NCBI GenBank assembly: GCA_963710725.1
Contig: CAVQBJ010000008.1
Coordinates: 186,001 to 250,000 of the forward strand
Reading direction: 5' to 3'
Origin: CAVQBJ01 sp963710725
Lineage (GTDB): Bacteria > Actinomycetota > Thermoleophilia > Solirubrobacterales > Solirubrobacteraceae
Length of the DNA stretch: 64,000 nucleotides
Positions within the stretch are counted from its first letter, which is position 1. Every line of letters begins with the position of its first letter. Below are positions 50,989 to 59,212 of the stretch, piece by piece. The notes beneath the pieces were generated by a model. That model saw only the letters and a list, made by a program, of their open reading frames with translations, had not been told where the DNA came from and did not search any database. A program made the position numbers and the translations under genes.

Positions 50989-52566
50989 ATGAGCCCTCGA
51001 CGACGCCCACGCGGGCGCAGGCCCGGGTGGGCGGCCCTCCTCGTCGCCCTCGCCGCGACGCTGCTCGCCGCCTGCGGATCCTCGACTCCGCCCCAGACGG
51101 ATCCGGCCACCGTCGTGCCCGCGGGCGTGCCGCTGTACCTCGGCGTGGTCGCCCGCCCCGGCGGCACCCTCGGGACGCAGGCGCTGTCCGCCGCGCGGAC
51201 CCTCACGGGGCAGGCGCAGCCGTTCGCCGGGGTGGAGGCGACGATCGACTCGCTCGCCGGCCCGAGCGTGAGCTTCACACGTGACATCGAGCCGTGGCTC
51301 GGCCGCAGCGCCGGGGCATTCTTCACGTCGCTCGCCGGCGGCCTCTCCCTGCACGGCGCATCGCCGAGCGCCGGTGCGGCCGTGGTCGACGTGGCCGATC
51401 ACGGCTCGGCCCAGTCGTTCCTCAGCCACCTGACGAGTACGAGCGGCGCGCAGGCGGCGAGCTACCGCGGGGTCGGCTACGCCCTGACGCCCCAGGGGAT
51501 CGCCTACGGGTTCGTCGGGCCGTTCGTCGTCATCGGCGTGCGCTCCGCGTTCGAGGCGGTCGTCGACACCCACGACGGGGGACCGGCCCTCAGCACCTCG
51601 GCCACGTTCGCCTCGGTTCGCGACTCGGCGCCGGCCGACACCGTGGCCGAGCTGCACGTCGGATCGCGCGCCCTCGTCGCGGCGCTGCCGGCCGGCGCGG
51701 CTGCAAGCGGCGTGCTCGGGCTCGCCCGTGCGGTCGCCGGCTCGAGCTCGATCGCTGCGCTCGACGCGTCGCTTCAGGTCCCGGCCGCCAGTTCACTCGT
51801 CGTCTCGCTCGCCGTCACCGGCGGCGGCGCCGGTCCCTCGACGGGACCGACGGCGGCGCAGGTCTTCGCCGGCCTGCCCGGTGACTCGTGGCTCGCGCTC
51901 GGCACCGGCGCGCTCGGACCGTCGCTCGAGCGACTGCTCGCCGCCGTGCCGAGCGGCTCGGCGCTCGGCGGCTCCACGATCGGGAGCGTCCTCGATCTCC
52001 TGCGCACGCTCGACGGCGGCGCGCAGCATCTGCTGCGCTGGGCCGGTCCGACGGGCGTGTTCGCCGCCGGCTCCGGCCTGCTCGACCTCACCGCCGGGAT
52101 CACCATCACCACGCGCAACGACGCGCTCGCCCGGGCGGCGATCCCCCAGATCGCCGCCCGCCTGAGCCCGGGAGCGACGCCCGCAGCGCTCGCGGTGCCG
52201 GGCAGCGACGCCGGCCTGAGCGTCCCGCTGTCGGGGCTGCCGATCTCGGTCGACATCGTCCACGTCCCGGGGAAGGTCGTCATCGGCCTCGGGAGCGCGT
52301 CGGTCCAGGCCGCCCTGCATCCATCGAGCACGCTCGGCGGATCGCAGGTCGGCGCCGCCGCCGCACGCACGCTCGGCGGCGGCGCGCCGTCGCTGCTGAT
52401 CGACTTCCCGACGCTCGTGAACGTCATCGACACCGTCAACCAGCTCACCGGGACCCCGATCCTCGGCACCCTCCCCGCGGTCACCTCGCGGCTGGGCGAC
52501 GTCGTCGCCGGCACGGCCAGCTCCGGTGACACGCGCACCGTGCGAGTCGTGATCAACCTGCAATAG
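50989..52566 (+). CDS. DUF3352 family lipoprotein
   Basis: A 525-residue exported protein of unknown function. The signal ends in a good lipobox, TLLAACGSS. The mature part begins PATVVPAGVPLYLGVVARP, the usual opening of DUF3352 proteins, and continues as alternating beta and small-residue segments, such as AAVVDVADHGSAQSFL and GIAYGFVGPFVVIGV. It is divergent from mraZ and overlaps the convergent permease gene by 14 nt. Confidence 0.8.
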   Translation: MSPRRRPRGRRPGWAALLVALAATLLAACGSSTPPQTDPATVVPAGVPLYLGVVARPGGTLGTQALSAARTLTGQAQPFAGVEATIDSLAGPSVSFTRDIEPWLGRSAGAFFTSLAGGLSLHGASPSAGAAVVDVADHGSAQSFLSHLTSTSGAQAASYRGVGYALTPQGIAYGFVGPFVVIGVRSAFEAVVDTHDGGPALSTSATFASVRDSAPADTVAELHVGSRALVAALPAGAAASGVLGLARAVAGSSSIAALDASLQVPAASSLVVSLAVTGGGAGPSTGPTAAQVFAGLPGDSWLALGTGALGPSLERLLAAVPSGSALGGSTIGSVLDLLRTLDGGAQHLLRWAGPTGVFAAGSGLLDLTAGITITTRNDALARAAIPQIAARLSPGATPAALAVPGSDAGLSVPLSGLPISVDIVHVPGKVVIGLGSASVQAALHPSSTLGGSQVGAAAARTLGGGAPSLLIDFPTLVNVIDTVNQLTGTPILGTLPAVTSRLGDVVAGTASSGDTRTVRVVINLQ

Positions 52567-54457
52567 CGACGCGCCCGTCGCCGCCCGAGGCGTCGCGCGC
52601 CGGGGCCTTCTCGGATTCGATGATCACCCGGCACGGTCGCTTGGCCAGCAGGTAGCTCGCGGTCGGGCCGATTCCCTGCTCCCCCCTGGGCGCGTGAAGC
52701 GTCGACCAGTAGATGACATCGGCGTTGATCCGCTCGGCCTCCTCGATCAGCGTCGCGCCCGGGTTTCGCGTGCGGATGAGGCCGGTGTGCACCTTGATGC
52801 CGGCCCGGCGGGCGACGATCCGCGCGCTCTCGAGCACCGTGCGCCCCTGCGTCTCCTCGTCCTCGAGGCCGGCCTCGAGTGACAGCTGGCTCGGCACCGG
52901 CAGCACGAAGACCGCGTAGACGACGCCGTCGGCGCCGATGAGCTTCGCGGCGTCGCGCAGCGCGGCGGCGCTGACGTCGTTACTGAACATCGGCACGAGC
53001 GCGGTGCGGTACTCGAGCTCCTCGAAGTCGGCCGGGCGCTGGGCGCGCTCGATCCTGTACGCCTTGGTCGCGCTGAGCCCGCTGCGCCGGCGGTAGACGA
53101 AGTAGAAGATCATCCCGAACACCATCCACGGCACGCCGACGATGCGCGCCTCGGAGTGCAGCAACACGACGGCGATCCAGGCGCCGGCCGTCCCGATCAT
53201 CCCGATGACCGCGGTCATCGGGATCCAGTAGCCGCGGATGCGCACGTTCCACGGCATCCGGTAGGGCCGCTCGCGATCCGGGTCGGTCACGCGCAGGCGG
53301 ATGACGGCGGCGTGGGCGGTCGTGAACGACAGCATCGCGCCGAACGAGTAGAGGTTGCCGAGCACGGTGGTGTTGCCATAGAGCACCAGCACGCTCGCCA
53401 GGCACGAGAAGAAGACGAGCGTGATCCACGGCGTGCGGTAGCGCGGATGCAGGCGCGCGAAGGCCGCGGGCAGCTGGCGGTGCTCGGCCAGCGACCACGA
53501 CAGGCGCGAGATCCCGATCATGCCCGCGTTGGTGGCGATGAACAGGATCGTCGCGGCGAGCAGCCCGACGTAGTACCGCGACAGGTGCAGCGCGGCACCG
53601 TGCAGGCCGAGCTTGTCGATGATGCCGAGCACGGGATCGTTCTGGTAGACCGTCCCGAGCTCCGTGATGTGCGTATGCGGATCGACGGGCAGCGCGGACA
53701 GCGCGATGACCGAGATGCCGAGATACACGCCGAGCACGGCGATGACGACGAGGTTCACCGCCTTCGGCACCATCTTGCCGGGGTCCTTGGCCTCCTCGGC
53801 CATGTTCGAGACGGTCTCGATCCCGGTGTAGGCGAGCATCGCGATCGACAGCGCGAAGACGACCTGGCCCCAGCTCGGGACCGTGCCGAGGTGCACCTGG
53901 TTGATGAGCAGCGACGGGTTGAGGACGAGGAAGCAGCCCACCGCGACGAGCAGGACCTGGGTCGACAGGTCGATCATCGCCAGGATGAAATTGAGCTTCG
54001 CCGACTCGCCGAGCCCTCTGATGTTCAACATCGTGAGGACGACGATCACGATCAGCCCGCCGACGATGTCGCCCGGGTTGTGGTTGAGCCCGCCCAGCCC
54101 CGGGAACGCGCTCAGGTAGTGCGGCACGAAGAAGGCCGAGATGGCGATCGTGAGGATGTAGTCGAGTGAGAGCGCCCAGCCGGCGAAGAACGAGACCACC
54201 TCGTTGAAGGCGTGACGCGCGAACGAGGACGACCCCCCTGCTTCCGGGAACATGGCGGCGCCCTCGGCATACGTCTTGGCGGTGAGCGCGAACAGACCGC
54301 CCGCGAACACGAACACGAGCGGGGTGAGGCCGAGCGCGTGCGCGGCCACGAGACCGAGCGCGTAGTAGATCGAGGAGCCGACGTTCCCGTAGGCGCTCGC
54401 GAACAGCCCGGAGACCCCGACCGACCGCCGCAGTCCGTGTTCCGAGAGGCGTGCCAT
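52553..54457 (-). CDS. APC-family amino acid permease with C-terminal Usp-like domain
   Basis: Secondary transporter of 634 residues. Twelve or so helices occupy residues 1-450, with APC motifs such as GVSGLFASAYGNVGSSIYYA in helix 1 and ALSIAMLAYTGIETVSNMAEE. Residues from about 475 form a soluble domain of universal-stress-protein type, ending GPTASYLLAKRPCRVIIE. The substrate is unknown, probably an amino acid or polyamine. The Usp part may sense nucleotides and gate transport. TAGGCT lies 9 nt before the ATG. Confidence 0.85.
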   Translation of the reverse strand: MARLSEHGLRRSVGVSGLFASAYGNVGSSIYYALGLVAAHALGLTPLVFVFAGGLFALTAKTYAEGAAMFPEAGGSSSFARHAFNEVVSFFAGWALSLDYILTIAISAFFVPHYLSAFPGLGGLNHNPGDIVGGLIVIVVLTMLNIRGLGESAKLNFILAMIDLSTQVLLVAVGCFLVLNPSLLINQVHLGTVPSWGQVVFALSIAMLAYTGIETVSNMAEEAKDPGKMVPKAVNLVVIAVLGVYLGISVIALSALPVDPHTHITELGTVYQNDPVLGIIDKLGLHGAALHLSRYYVGLLAATILFIATNAGMIGISRLSWSLAEHRQLPAAFARLHPRYRTPWITLVFFSCLASVLVLYGNTTVLGNLYSFGAMLSFTTAHAAVIRLRVTDPDRERPYRMPWNVRIRGYWIPMTAVIGMIGTAGAWIAVVLLHSEARIVGVPWMVFGMIFYFVYRRRSGLSATKAYRIERAQRPADFEELEYRTALVPMFSNDVSAAALRDAAKLIGADGVVYAVFVLPVPSQLSLEAGLEDEETQGRTVLESARIVARRAGIKVHTGLIRTRNPGATLIEEAERINADVIYWSTLHAPRGEQGIGPTASYLLAKRPCRVIIESEKAPARDASGGDGRVAIAG

Positions 54458-54466
54458 CGCCGCTGG

Positions 54467-54472
54467 AGCCTA
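54467..54472 (-). promoter_or_regulatory. Candidate -10 of the APC permease (TAGGCT)
   Basis: TAGGCT ends 9 nt before the ATG at 54457. No clear -35. Confidence 0.35.
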
Positions 54473-54578
54473 GTGACAAGGACGTCCGACGGCCCCGCCC
54501 TGCGGCCCCGGATGGCGCGATTCGACGACGCAGTGCAACATCCCGTTCACGAGGGCTCCCCGAGAAGGAGTCAAGCTT

Positions 54579-55085
54579 ATGATTGCGACGGCCCGGGGCG
54601 GACCGTCTCCGGATTGGACCCCCATGGAGAACACGCGCCGCGGAAATTACGACTCCGGAGAGGACTTCGTCCTCGAATATGGAGAGCTGCGCTTCACCTT
54701 CAACGAGCGCGACTTCCAGGAGCGCTGCGAGCAGGCGGCGCTCAAGCTCGGCTTCGTCGGCGGCCGACTCGGCGACGATGAGCTGGAAGACCTCGTCAAC
54801 CTCGCCGTCAACGGCGAGATCCAGGACCCGGCCTCGGCCCTCGGCGAGCACGTCAACGACTGCTGGCCGGAGCTCGTCGGCCCGGCCGACCGCTCGCTCG
54901 TGCACTGGCTGCGCCGGCTCGTGTTCCGCGGCGCCTGGCTCGATCAGCGCGTGAACGAGGGCGAGCTCGACGTCTGCTTCGTCGAGGAGACCGCGACCTT
55001 CGCCTACGTGCAGCCCGAACGCGATGGCGAGCCGATCGAGCTCGCCCCCGAGCCCTCCTGGGGCCGGGTCGCGTACCGCCGCTGA
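54579..55085 (+). CDS. Small acidic protein, unknown function
   Basis: A 168-residue, strongly acidic, apparently cytoplasmic protein. I do not recognise a family. The middle is helical (FNERDFQERCEQAALKLGF) and the end may be beta (ELDVCFVEETATFAYV). No signal or membrane segment. The start has an excellent site, AGAAGGAG at 8 nt, so it is probably well translated. It is divergent from the permease and convergent with the Rho-like gene. Confidence 0.6.
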   Translation: MIATARGGPSPDWTPMENTRRGNYDSGEDFVLEYGELRFTFNERDFQERCEQAALKLGFVGGRLGDDELEDLVNLAVNGEIQDPASALGEHVNDCWPELVGPADRSLVHWLRRLVFRGAWLDQRVNEGELDVCFVEETATFAYVQPERDGEPIELAPEPSWGRVAYRR

Positions 55086-55111
55086 CGCGCGGTCGCGACG
55101 CCGCGGCCCGT

Positions 55112-56512
55112 CTACGCCTCGCCTGGCGCCCCGAGCGCCGTGGCGCGGGCCTGCGCGATCGCCTCGGCGCCGGCGTCGCCGACCAGGAGCTCGGGACGCA
55201 GGGTGCCGCTGTTGACGAGGTCGAGCGCCGGCAGGCGGCCGGTGCTCGTGAGCGCGACGTCGAGGGTGATCACCGTCGTCTCGCCGCCGTACGGCGCGGC
55301 GGCGGTTGCGATCACGGTCAGCGAGCCGCCGTCGACGAGGTTACGGGCGGCGGCGAGCGCGCGGCGCGCCACCGGCTGATGCACGCCCTCGAGCGTGTCG
55401 ATCAGCACCACGGCGTTACCGCCGCGGGCGGCCACGCGGCGCGCGGTGTCGACGGCGCGCTCGATCGACTGCCCTTGGGCGTCCGCCGAGGCGGCGAAGC
55501 TGACCGCGGTCGTCGGCGCGAGCGGCCCGGACTGCCACTCGCCGATCTCCTCGGGTCGCACCCCGGCGAGCACGAGCGTGACGTCGAGGCCCTCCTGGGC
55601 GGTGAGCGCGCCGGCCAGGCGGCGCACCGCCTCGCTCTTGCCCGCGCGCGCGGCCCCGACGATCGCGACCCGCGAACCGCGACCGATCGGCGTGAGCCAC
55701 TCGATCGCCCGGAGCGTGGGGTCGTCGGCCCCGAGCGCGAAGCGCTCGCTCGGGAAGGCCGCCGGCAGGTCGTCGTAGTGGGTGCCCTCGGCGACCGAGT
55801 CGGCCGACGCGCCGTTGATCTCCTCCACGCGCACGAGCGACGGGTAGCGCTCCGAGCGACGAGGGGCGCGCGCCGGGCCGCTGACGCGGTCGCCTGAGAC
55901 GAGCTCGCAGCGGCGGACCTGGGCGGCCGAGATGTACACGTCATCGTCGGAGGGCTCGGGCGGGTCGACGCGCAGGAAGGCGGAGCCGTTGCCGAGGAGC
56001 TCGACGACGCCTTCGACGCTGTGCTCCTCCGCGCCGCCGCGCTCGCCGCGCTCACCGCGCTCGCGTCGCGACGAGCGCCCGCCGGCCTCCGCCGGCGTCT
56101 CCTCCTCGTCGGCGCCGCTGTCGCGATCCTCCTGGGCGCTGGCGCGACTGCGCCGCCGCCCGCGGCTCGTCGCGCCGCGGCGTCCGCGGGCGGGGCGATC
56201 CTCGTCGGCCTCGACGTCGCTCGCGGTCTCTTCGGTCTCGGTCGCGGCCTCGGTCTCGTCGTCGGCCTCGTCGGCGGGCTTGGCCTTCGCGGCGCGGCTC
56301 CGTCCGCCGCGCGAGCGGGTCGCGCGGGCGCGCGACGGGCGCTCCTCGGCGTCGGCCTCGGCCTCGGCGCCGTCGGCCGGCGTCCCGAGGATCGCGTCGA
56401 CCAGATCGGCCTTGCGCAGCCGGCGGAAACCGTCGATCCCGAGCTGGTTGGCGATCGTGTGCAGGTCGGCGAGCGGACTGGCTTCGAGCTCGCTTCGTTC
56501 GAGCACGGGCAT
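55112..56512 (-). CDS. rho: Rho-like transcription termination ATPase, shortened
   Basis: A 466-residue protein with the Rho domain order: Rho_N/SAP-like start (LADLHTIANQLGIDGFRRLR), a charged linker of about 110 residues typical of actinobacteria, an RNA-binding cold-shock-like domain (GVVELLGNGSAFLRV) and a RecA-type ATPase (Walker A GAARAGKSEAV). The ATPase is short. The Q-loop and R-loop, LTGGVD and EFKGTGN in ordinary Rho, are not recognisable, although AARNLVDGGSLTVIATA is kept. It may be a divergent Rho or a paralogue with changed RNA handling. The start has AGAAGGAG at 6 nt. Confidence 0.75.
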   Translation of the reverse strand: MPVLERSELEASPLADLHTIANQLGIDGFRRLRKADLVDAILGTPADGAEAEADAEERPSRARATRSRGGRSRAAKAKPADEADDETEAATETEETASDVEADEDRPARGRRGATSRGRRRSRASAQEDRDSGADEEETPAEAGGRSSRRERGERGERGGAEEHSVEGVVELLGNGSAFLRVDPPEPSDDDVYISAAQVRRCELVSGDRVSGPARAPRRSERYPSLVRVEEINGASADSVAEGTHYDDLPAAFPSERFALGADDPTLRAIEWLTPIGRGSRVAIVGAARAGKSEAVRRLAGALTAQEGLDVTLVLAGVRPEEIGEWQSGPLAPTTAVSFAASADAQGQSIERAVDTARRVAARGGNAVVLIDTLEGVHQPVARRALAAARNLVDGGSLTVIATAAAPYGGETTVITLDVALTSTGRLPALDLVNSGTLRPELLVGDAGAEAIAQARATALGAPGEA

Positions 56513-56601
56513 GTGATTCTCCTTCTGTGGGGTAAGGGCGGTTGGCGTCCGCGACGCGTTGGACAGCGTGCGGCACCCGCTTTGTCCCACCAGCGTAGCG
56601 G

Positions 56602-57501
56602 TCAGCCGGACGGCTCGTGGCGCAGCGCCTCGCTGAGCGCGAGGTCGCCGCGCACCCCGCGCTCGCCGCGCAGCGCGCTCCACACGGCGAGGAAGTCGGC
56701 GGCGGCCGCCACGTCGTGCACGCGGAACAGCTGGGCGCCCGCCTCGACTCCGTAGGCGAGCGCGGCGAGCGTGCCGGCGTCGCGCTGCGCCGGCGTGCGA
56801 CCGGTGAGCGCGCCGATGAAGTCCTTGCGCGAGATCGCCATCAGCAGCGGAAAGCCGAGCTCGTGCAGGCGCGGAAGCTGGCGCAGCAGCTCGATCGTCT
56901 GCGCCGGGGTCTTCGCGAAGTCTGGTCCCGGATCGAGGATGAGCTGCTCGGGGCGCACGCCCTCCCGCAGCGCGAGCTCGACGCGCTCGGCCAGGAACGC
57001 GAGCACGTCGGCGAGGACGTCGTCGTACGCGTCGGGATCCTGCAGGCGGACCTTCGGCGCCGCGCGCGTGTGCATCACGACGAGCGCCGCCCCGCTGCGC
57101 GCGCAGAGCGCCGCCAGCTCCGGGTCGCGCAGCCCGCTCACGTCGTTGACGATGACCGCGCCGGCGTCGATGGCGGCGCGCGCGACCGCCGGCTTGTAGG
57201 TGTCGACCGAGACGACGGCGTCGAGCTCGTCGACGATCCGGCTCACGAGCGGTACGACCCGCTCGATCTCCTCGGCGACCTCGACCGGCGGGCGGTTGGT
57301 GGCGGCCGACTCGCCGCCGACGTCGAGGATGTCGGCGCCCTCCGCGAGCAGCCGGGCACCGAGGGCGACGCGGTCCTCGAGCGTGCGGTGCCGGCCGGCG
57401 TCGGAGAAGGAGTCCGGCGACGCGTTCACGATCCCCATCAACCAGGGACGGCGGCCGAGCGCGAGCGTGCGCCCCGCGGCGCTCACGATGTGCTCGATCA
57501 C
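56602..57501 (-). CDS. folP: Dihydropteroate synthase
   Basis: Joins p-aminobenzoate and hydroxymethyl-dihydropterin pyrophosphate in folate synthesis; target of sulfonamides. The 299-residue product has LMGIVNASPDSFSDAG, ILDVGGESAATNRPP (pterin site), VNDVSGL, LDPGPDFAKT and ISRKDFIGAL. It begins with a GTG overlapping the upstream gene as GTGA, although that gene encodes a secreted protein. The ESAATN block differs slightly from the common ESTRPG form. Confidence 0.93.
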   Translation of the reverse strand: MIEHIVSAAGRTLALGRRPWLMGIVNASPDSFSDAGRHRTLEDRVALGARLLAEGADILDVGGESAATNRPPVEVAEEIERVVPLVSRIVDELDAVVSVDTYKPAVARAAIDAGAVIVNDVSGLRDPELAALCARSGAALVVMHTRAAPKVRLQDPDAYDDVLADVLAFLAERVELALREGVRPEQLILDPGPDFAKTPAQTIELLRQLPRLHELGFPLLMAISRKDFIGALTGRTPAQRDAGTLAALAYGVEAGAQLFRVHDVAAAADFLAVWSALRGERGVRGDLALSEALRHEPSG

Positions 57502-59204
57502 GAGACGACGAGCGTCGCGACCGAGGTGGCCGTGCTCGTCCCGTACCGGTTGGTGGCGACCACACGCACCCGGTGCGTGCCGCTCTTGAGCGCCTTGGCG
57601 AGTCGGATCCGGGTCCCCGTCGTCGTGGCCACCGTCACCCCGTCGACCTGCACGGCGTAGCTCGCGATGCCGAGCACGTCGAGCGGCGTGCTCCAGCTGA
57701 TCACGGGGTTGTGGACCGGCGTGTGCGCCGGCACGACGAGGCCAAAGGGCTGCGGGGGCTGGGCGAGCCCGCCGACGACGATCCGCGTGCTCGCCGGCGC
57801 GCCCTGCAGGAAGGCCACGAACGTATCGCCGTAGTGGTCGGCGGCCGCGGACAGTGCCCCGGGGCCGGTCTGCACGCCGCCGAGGGCCGGATCGGAGATC
57901 GTGCTCGCCGGCGAGAACGCCGACCCGTTGAAGGCGCGCACGACCACCGACGCCGGCGCGGTCGTCGCGCCGCTCTGCAGCCACGCGACGCCGCCGACGG
58001 GCTCCACCCCACCGACGGCCGCGACGGGCTCGGGCAGCACGGCGTCCGGAACGCTGTCGAGTCGCAGCGGCGGACTGAAGTAGGGGTCGCTCAGCGGGTC
58101 GGCGTAGACGATGTGGGTCGAGGTCGTCTCGACGGAGGCGAGGCCGTTGCCGGTGCCATCGATCGACACCTGCGGATCGTCGGCGCCATCGGAGGTCGGG
58201 ATCGTGAGCGGGTCGATGACCGTCGGGCCCTTGTCGCCGAACCCGGAGATCGCCGGCTCGGGCGGATCGAACAGCGAGCCGTACTGGTGGCGCGCGATCG
58301 TGCGCGAGACGAGCGTCGTCCCCTCCACAAAGGACTCGCGGAAGGCGACCCACCCGAAGTCCGACGCGTCCTCGAGGCTCACCGACGGGCTGTCGGCGTC
58401 GCCGCCGGGGAGCCCGGACAGCATGGGCAGGTTGAGGTCCTGGGGTGCGTTGCTGAGGCCGGCGGCGGAGACGCGCCGCGCGATGACGTGGGTGTGGCCG
58501 TCGGCCTCGCTCTCCCCCCACGCGACGAGGGCCTCGCCATCGCTCGCGACGGCGATCGCCGAGCGCGTCGCCGGCGTGCTTCCGGCGTTGTCGCTGGGCA
58601 CGAGGTTGAGCGGCGCGCCGATCACCTGCCAGCTCGTCGCGAAGCGGTCCAGGCGCGCGACGTAGACCCCCGAGACGGCGCCGAGCGGCGCGGTGAAGGA
58701 CACGTAGGCCGTGCCGAACTGCGAGATCCCGAGGGCCGGATTGCTCGCGTTGGCGACGAGCGGCTGCGGCGCGGTGAAGGCGGCCGCCCCCGGATCGTGG
58801 ACCGCCCCGTAGAGCGTGCCGGCGCTCACGAACACCGCGACGACGCGCCCGGAGGTCGCGGCCGCGACGAGCGGCTGGGAGGCCGCACCGGGCAGCGCCG
58901 CGTCGATCTGGATGGGCGCACCCCAGACCCCGGCCTGCTCGAGGCTCACGAAGACGTGCGGGACGCCACCGGCGGTGCTGAGGTACGTCACGGCGCCGGC
59001 TCCCTCGCGGGCGAGCGTGACGTTGCCGAGCGCCGTGATCGCGGGGTTCGGCCCATCGATCGTCCTCCCCAGGAAGGCCGTCTGCGCGCTCGCCGCCGGC
59101 CCGGCGGCGAGCGCGACGGCGCCGGCCAGCAGCGCGACCGCGACGGCGCGGCCGCCGCTCGGCCCACGCGGGCGGCGCCAAGGGAGTGTGGACGTGCGGC
59201 TCAT
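57498..59204 (-). CDS. Secreted beta-rich protein with C-terminal fibronectin-like domain
   Basis: A 568-residue exported protein, function unknown. A signal peptide (basic, then ALLAGAVALAAGPAASAQ) probably ends after ASA near residue 40. The body consists of repeated blades such as QFGTAYVSFTAPLGAVSG and DGEALVAWGESEADG, suggesting a beta-propeller. About 90 C-terminal residues, from HNPVISWSTPLDVLGIASY on, resemble a fibronectin type III or Ig-like domain. The gene begins 8 nt after glpD and overlaps folP, so it is part of an otherwise metabolic run. Confidence 0.7.
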   Translation of the reverse strand: MSRTSTLPWRRPRGPSGGRAVAVALLAGAVALAAGPAASAQTAFLGRTIDGPNPAITALGNVTLAREGAGAVTYLSTAGGVPHVFVSLEQAGVWGAPIQIDAALPGAASQPLVAAATSGRVVAVFVSAGTLYGAVHDPGAAAFTAPQPLVANASNPALGISQFGTAYVSFTAPLGAVSGVYVARLDRFATSWQVIGAPLNLVPSDNAGSTPATRSAIAVASDGEALVAWGESEADGHTHVIARRVSAAGLSNAPQDLNLPMLSGLPGGDADSPSVSLEDASDFGWVAFRESFVEGTTLVSRTIARHQYGSLFDPPEPAISGFGDKGPTVIDPLTIPTSDGADDPQVSIDGTGNGLASVETTSTHIVYADPLSDPYFSPPLRLDSVPDAVLPEPVAAVGGVEPVGGVAWLQSGATTAPASVVVRAFNGSAFSPASTISDPALGGVQTGPGALSAAADHYGDTFVAFLQGAPASTRIVVGGLAQPPQPFGLVVPAHTPVHNPVISWSTPLDVLGIASYAVQVDGVTVATTTGTRIRLAKALKSGTHRVRVVATNRYGTSTATSVATLVVS

Positions 59205-59212
59205 GCGGCGCC

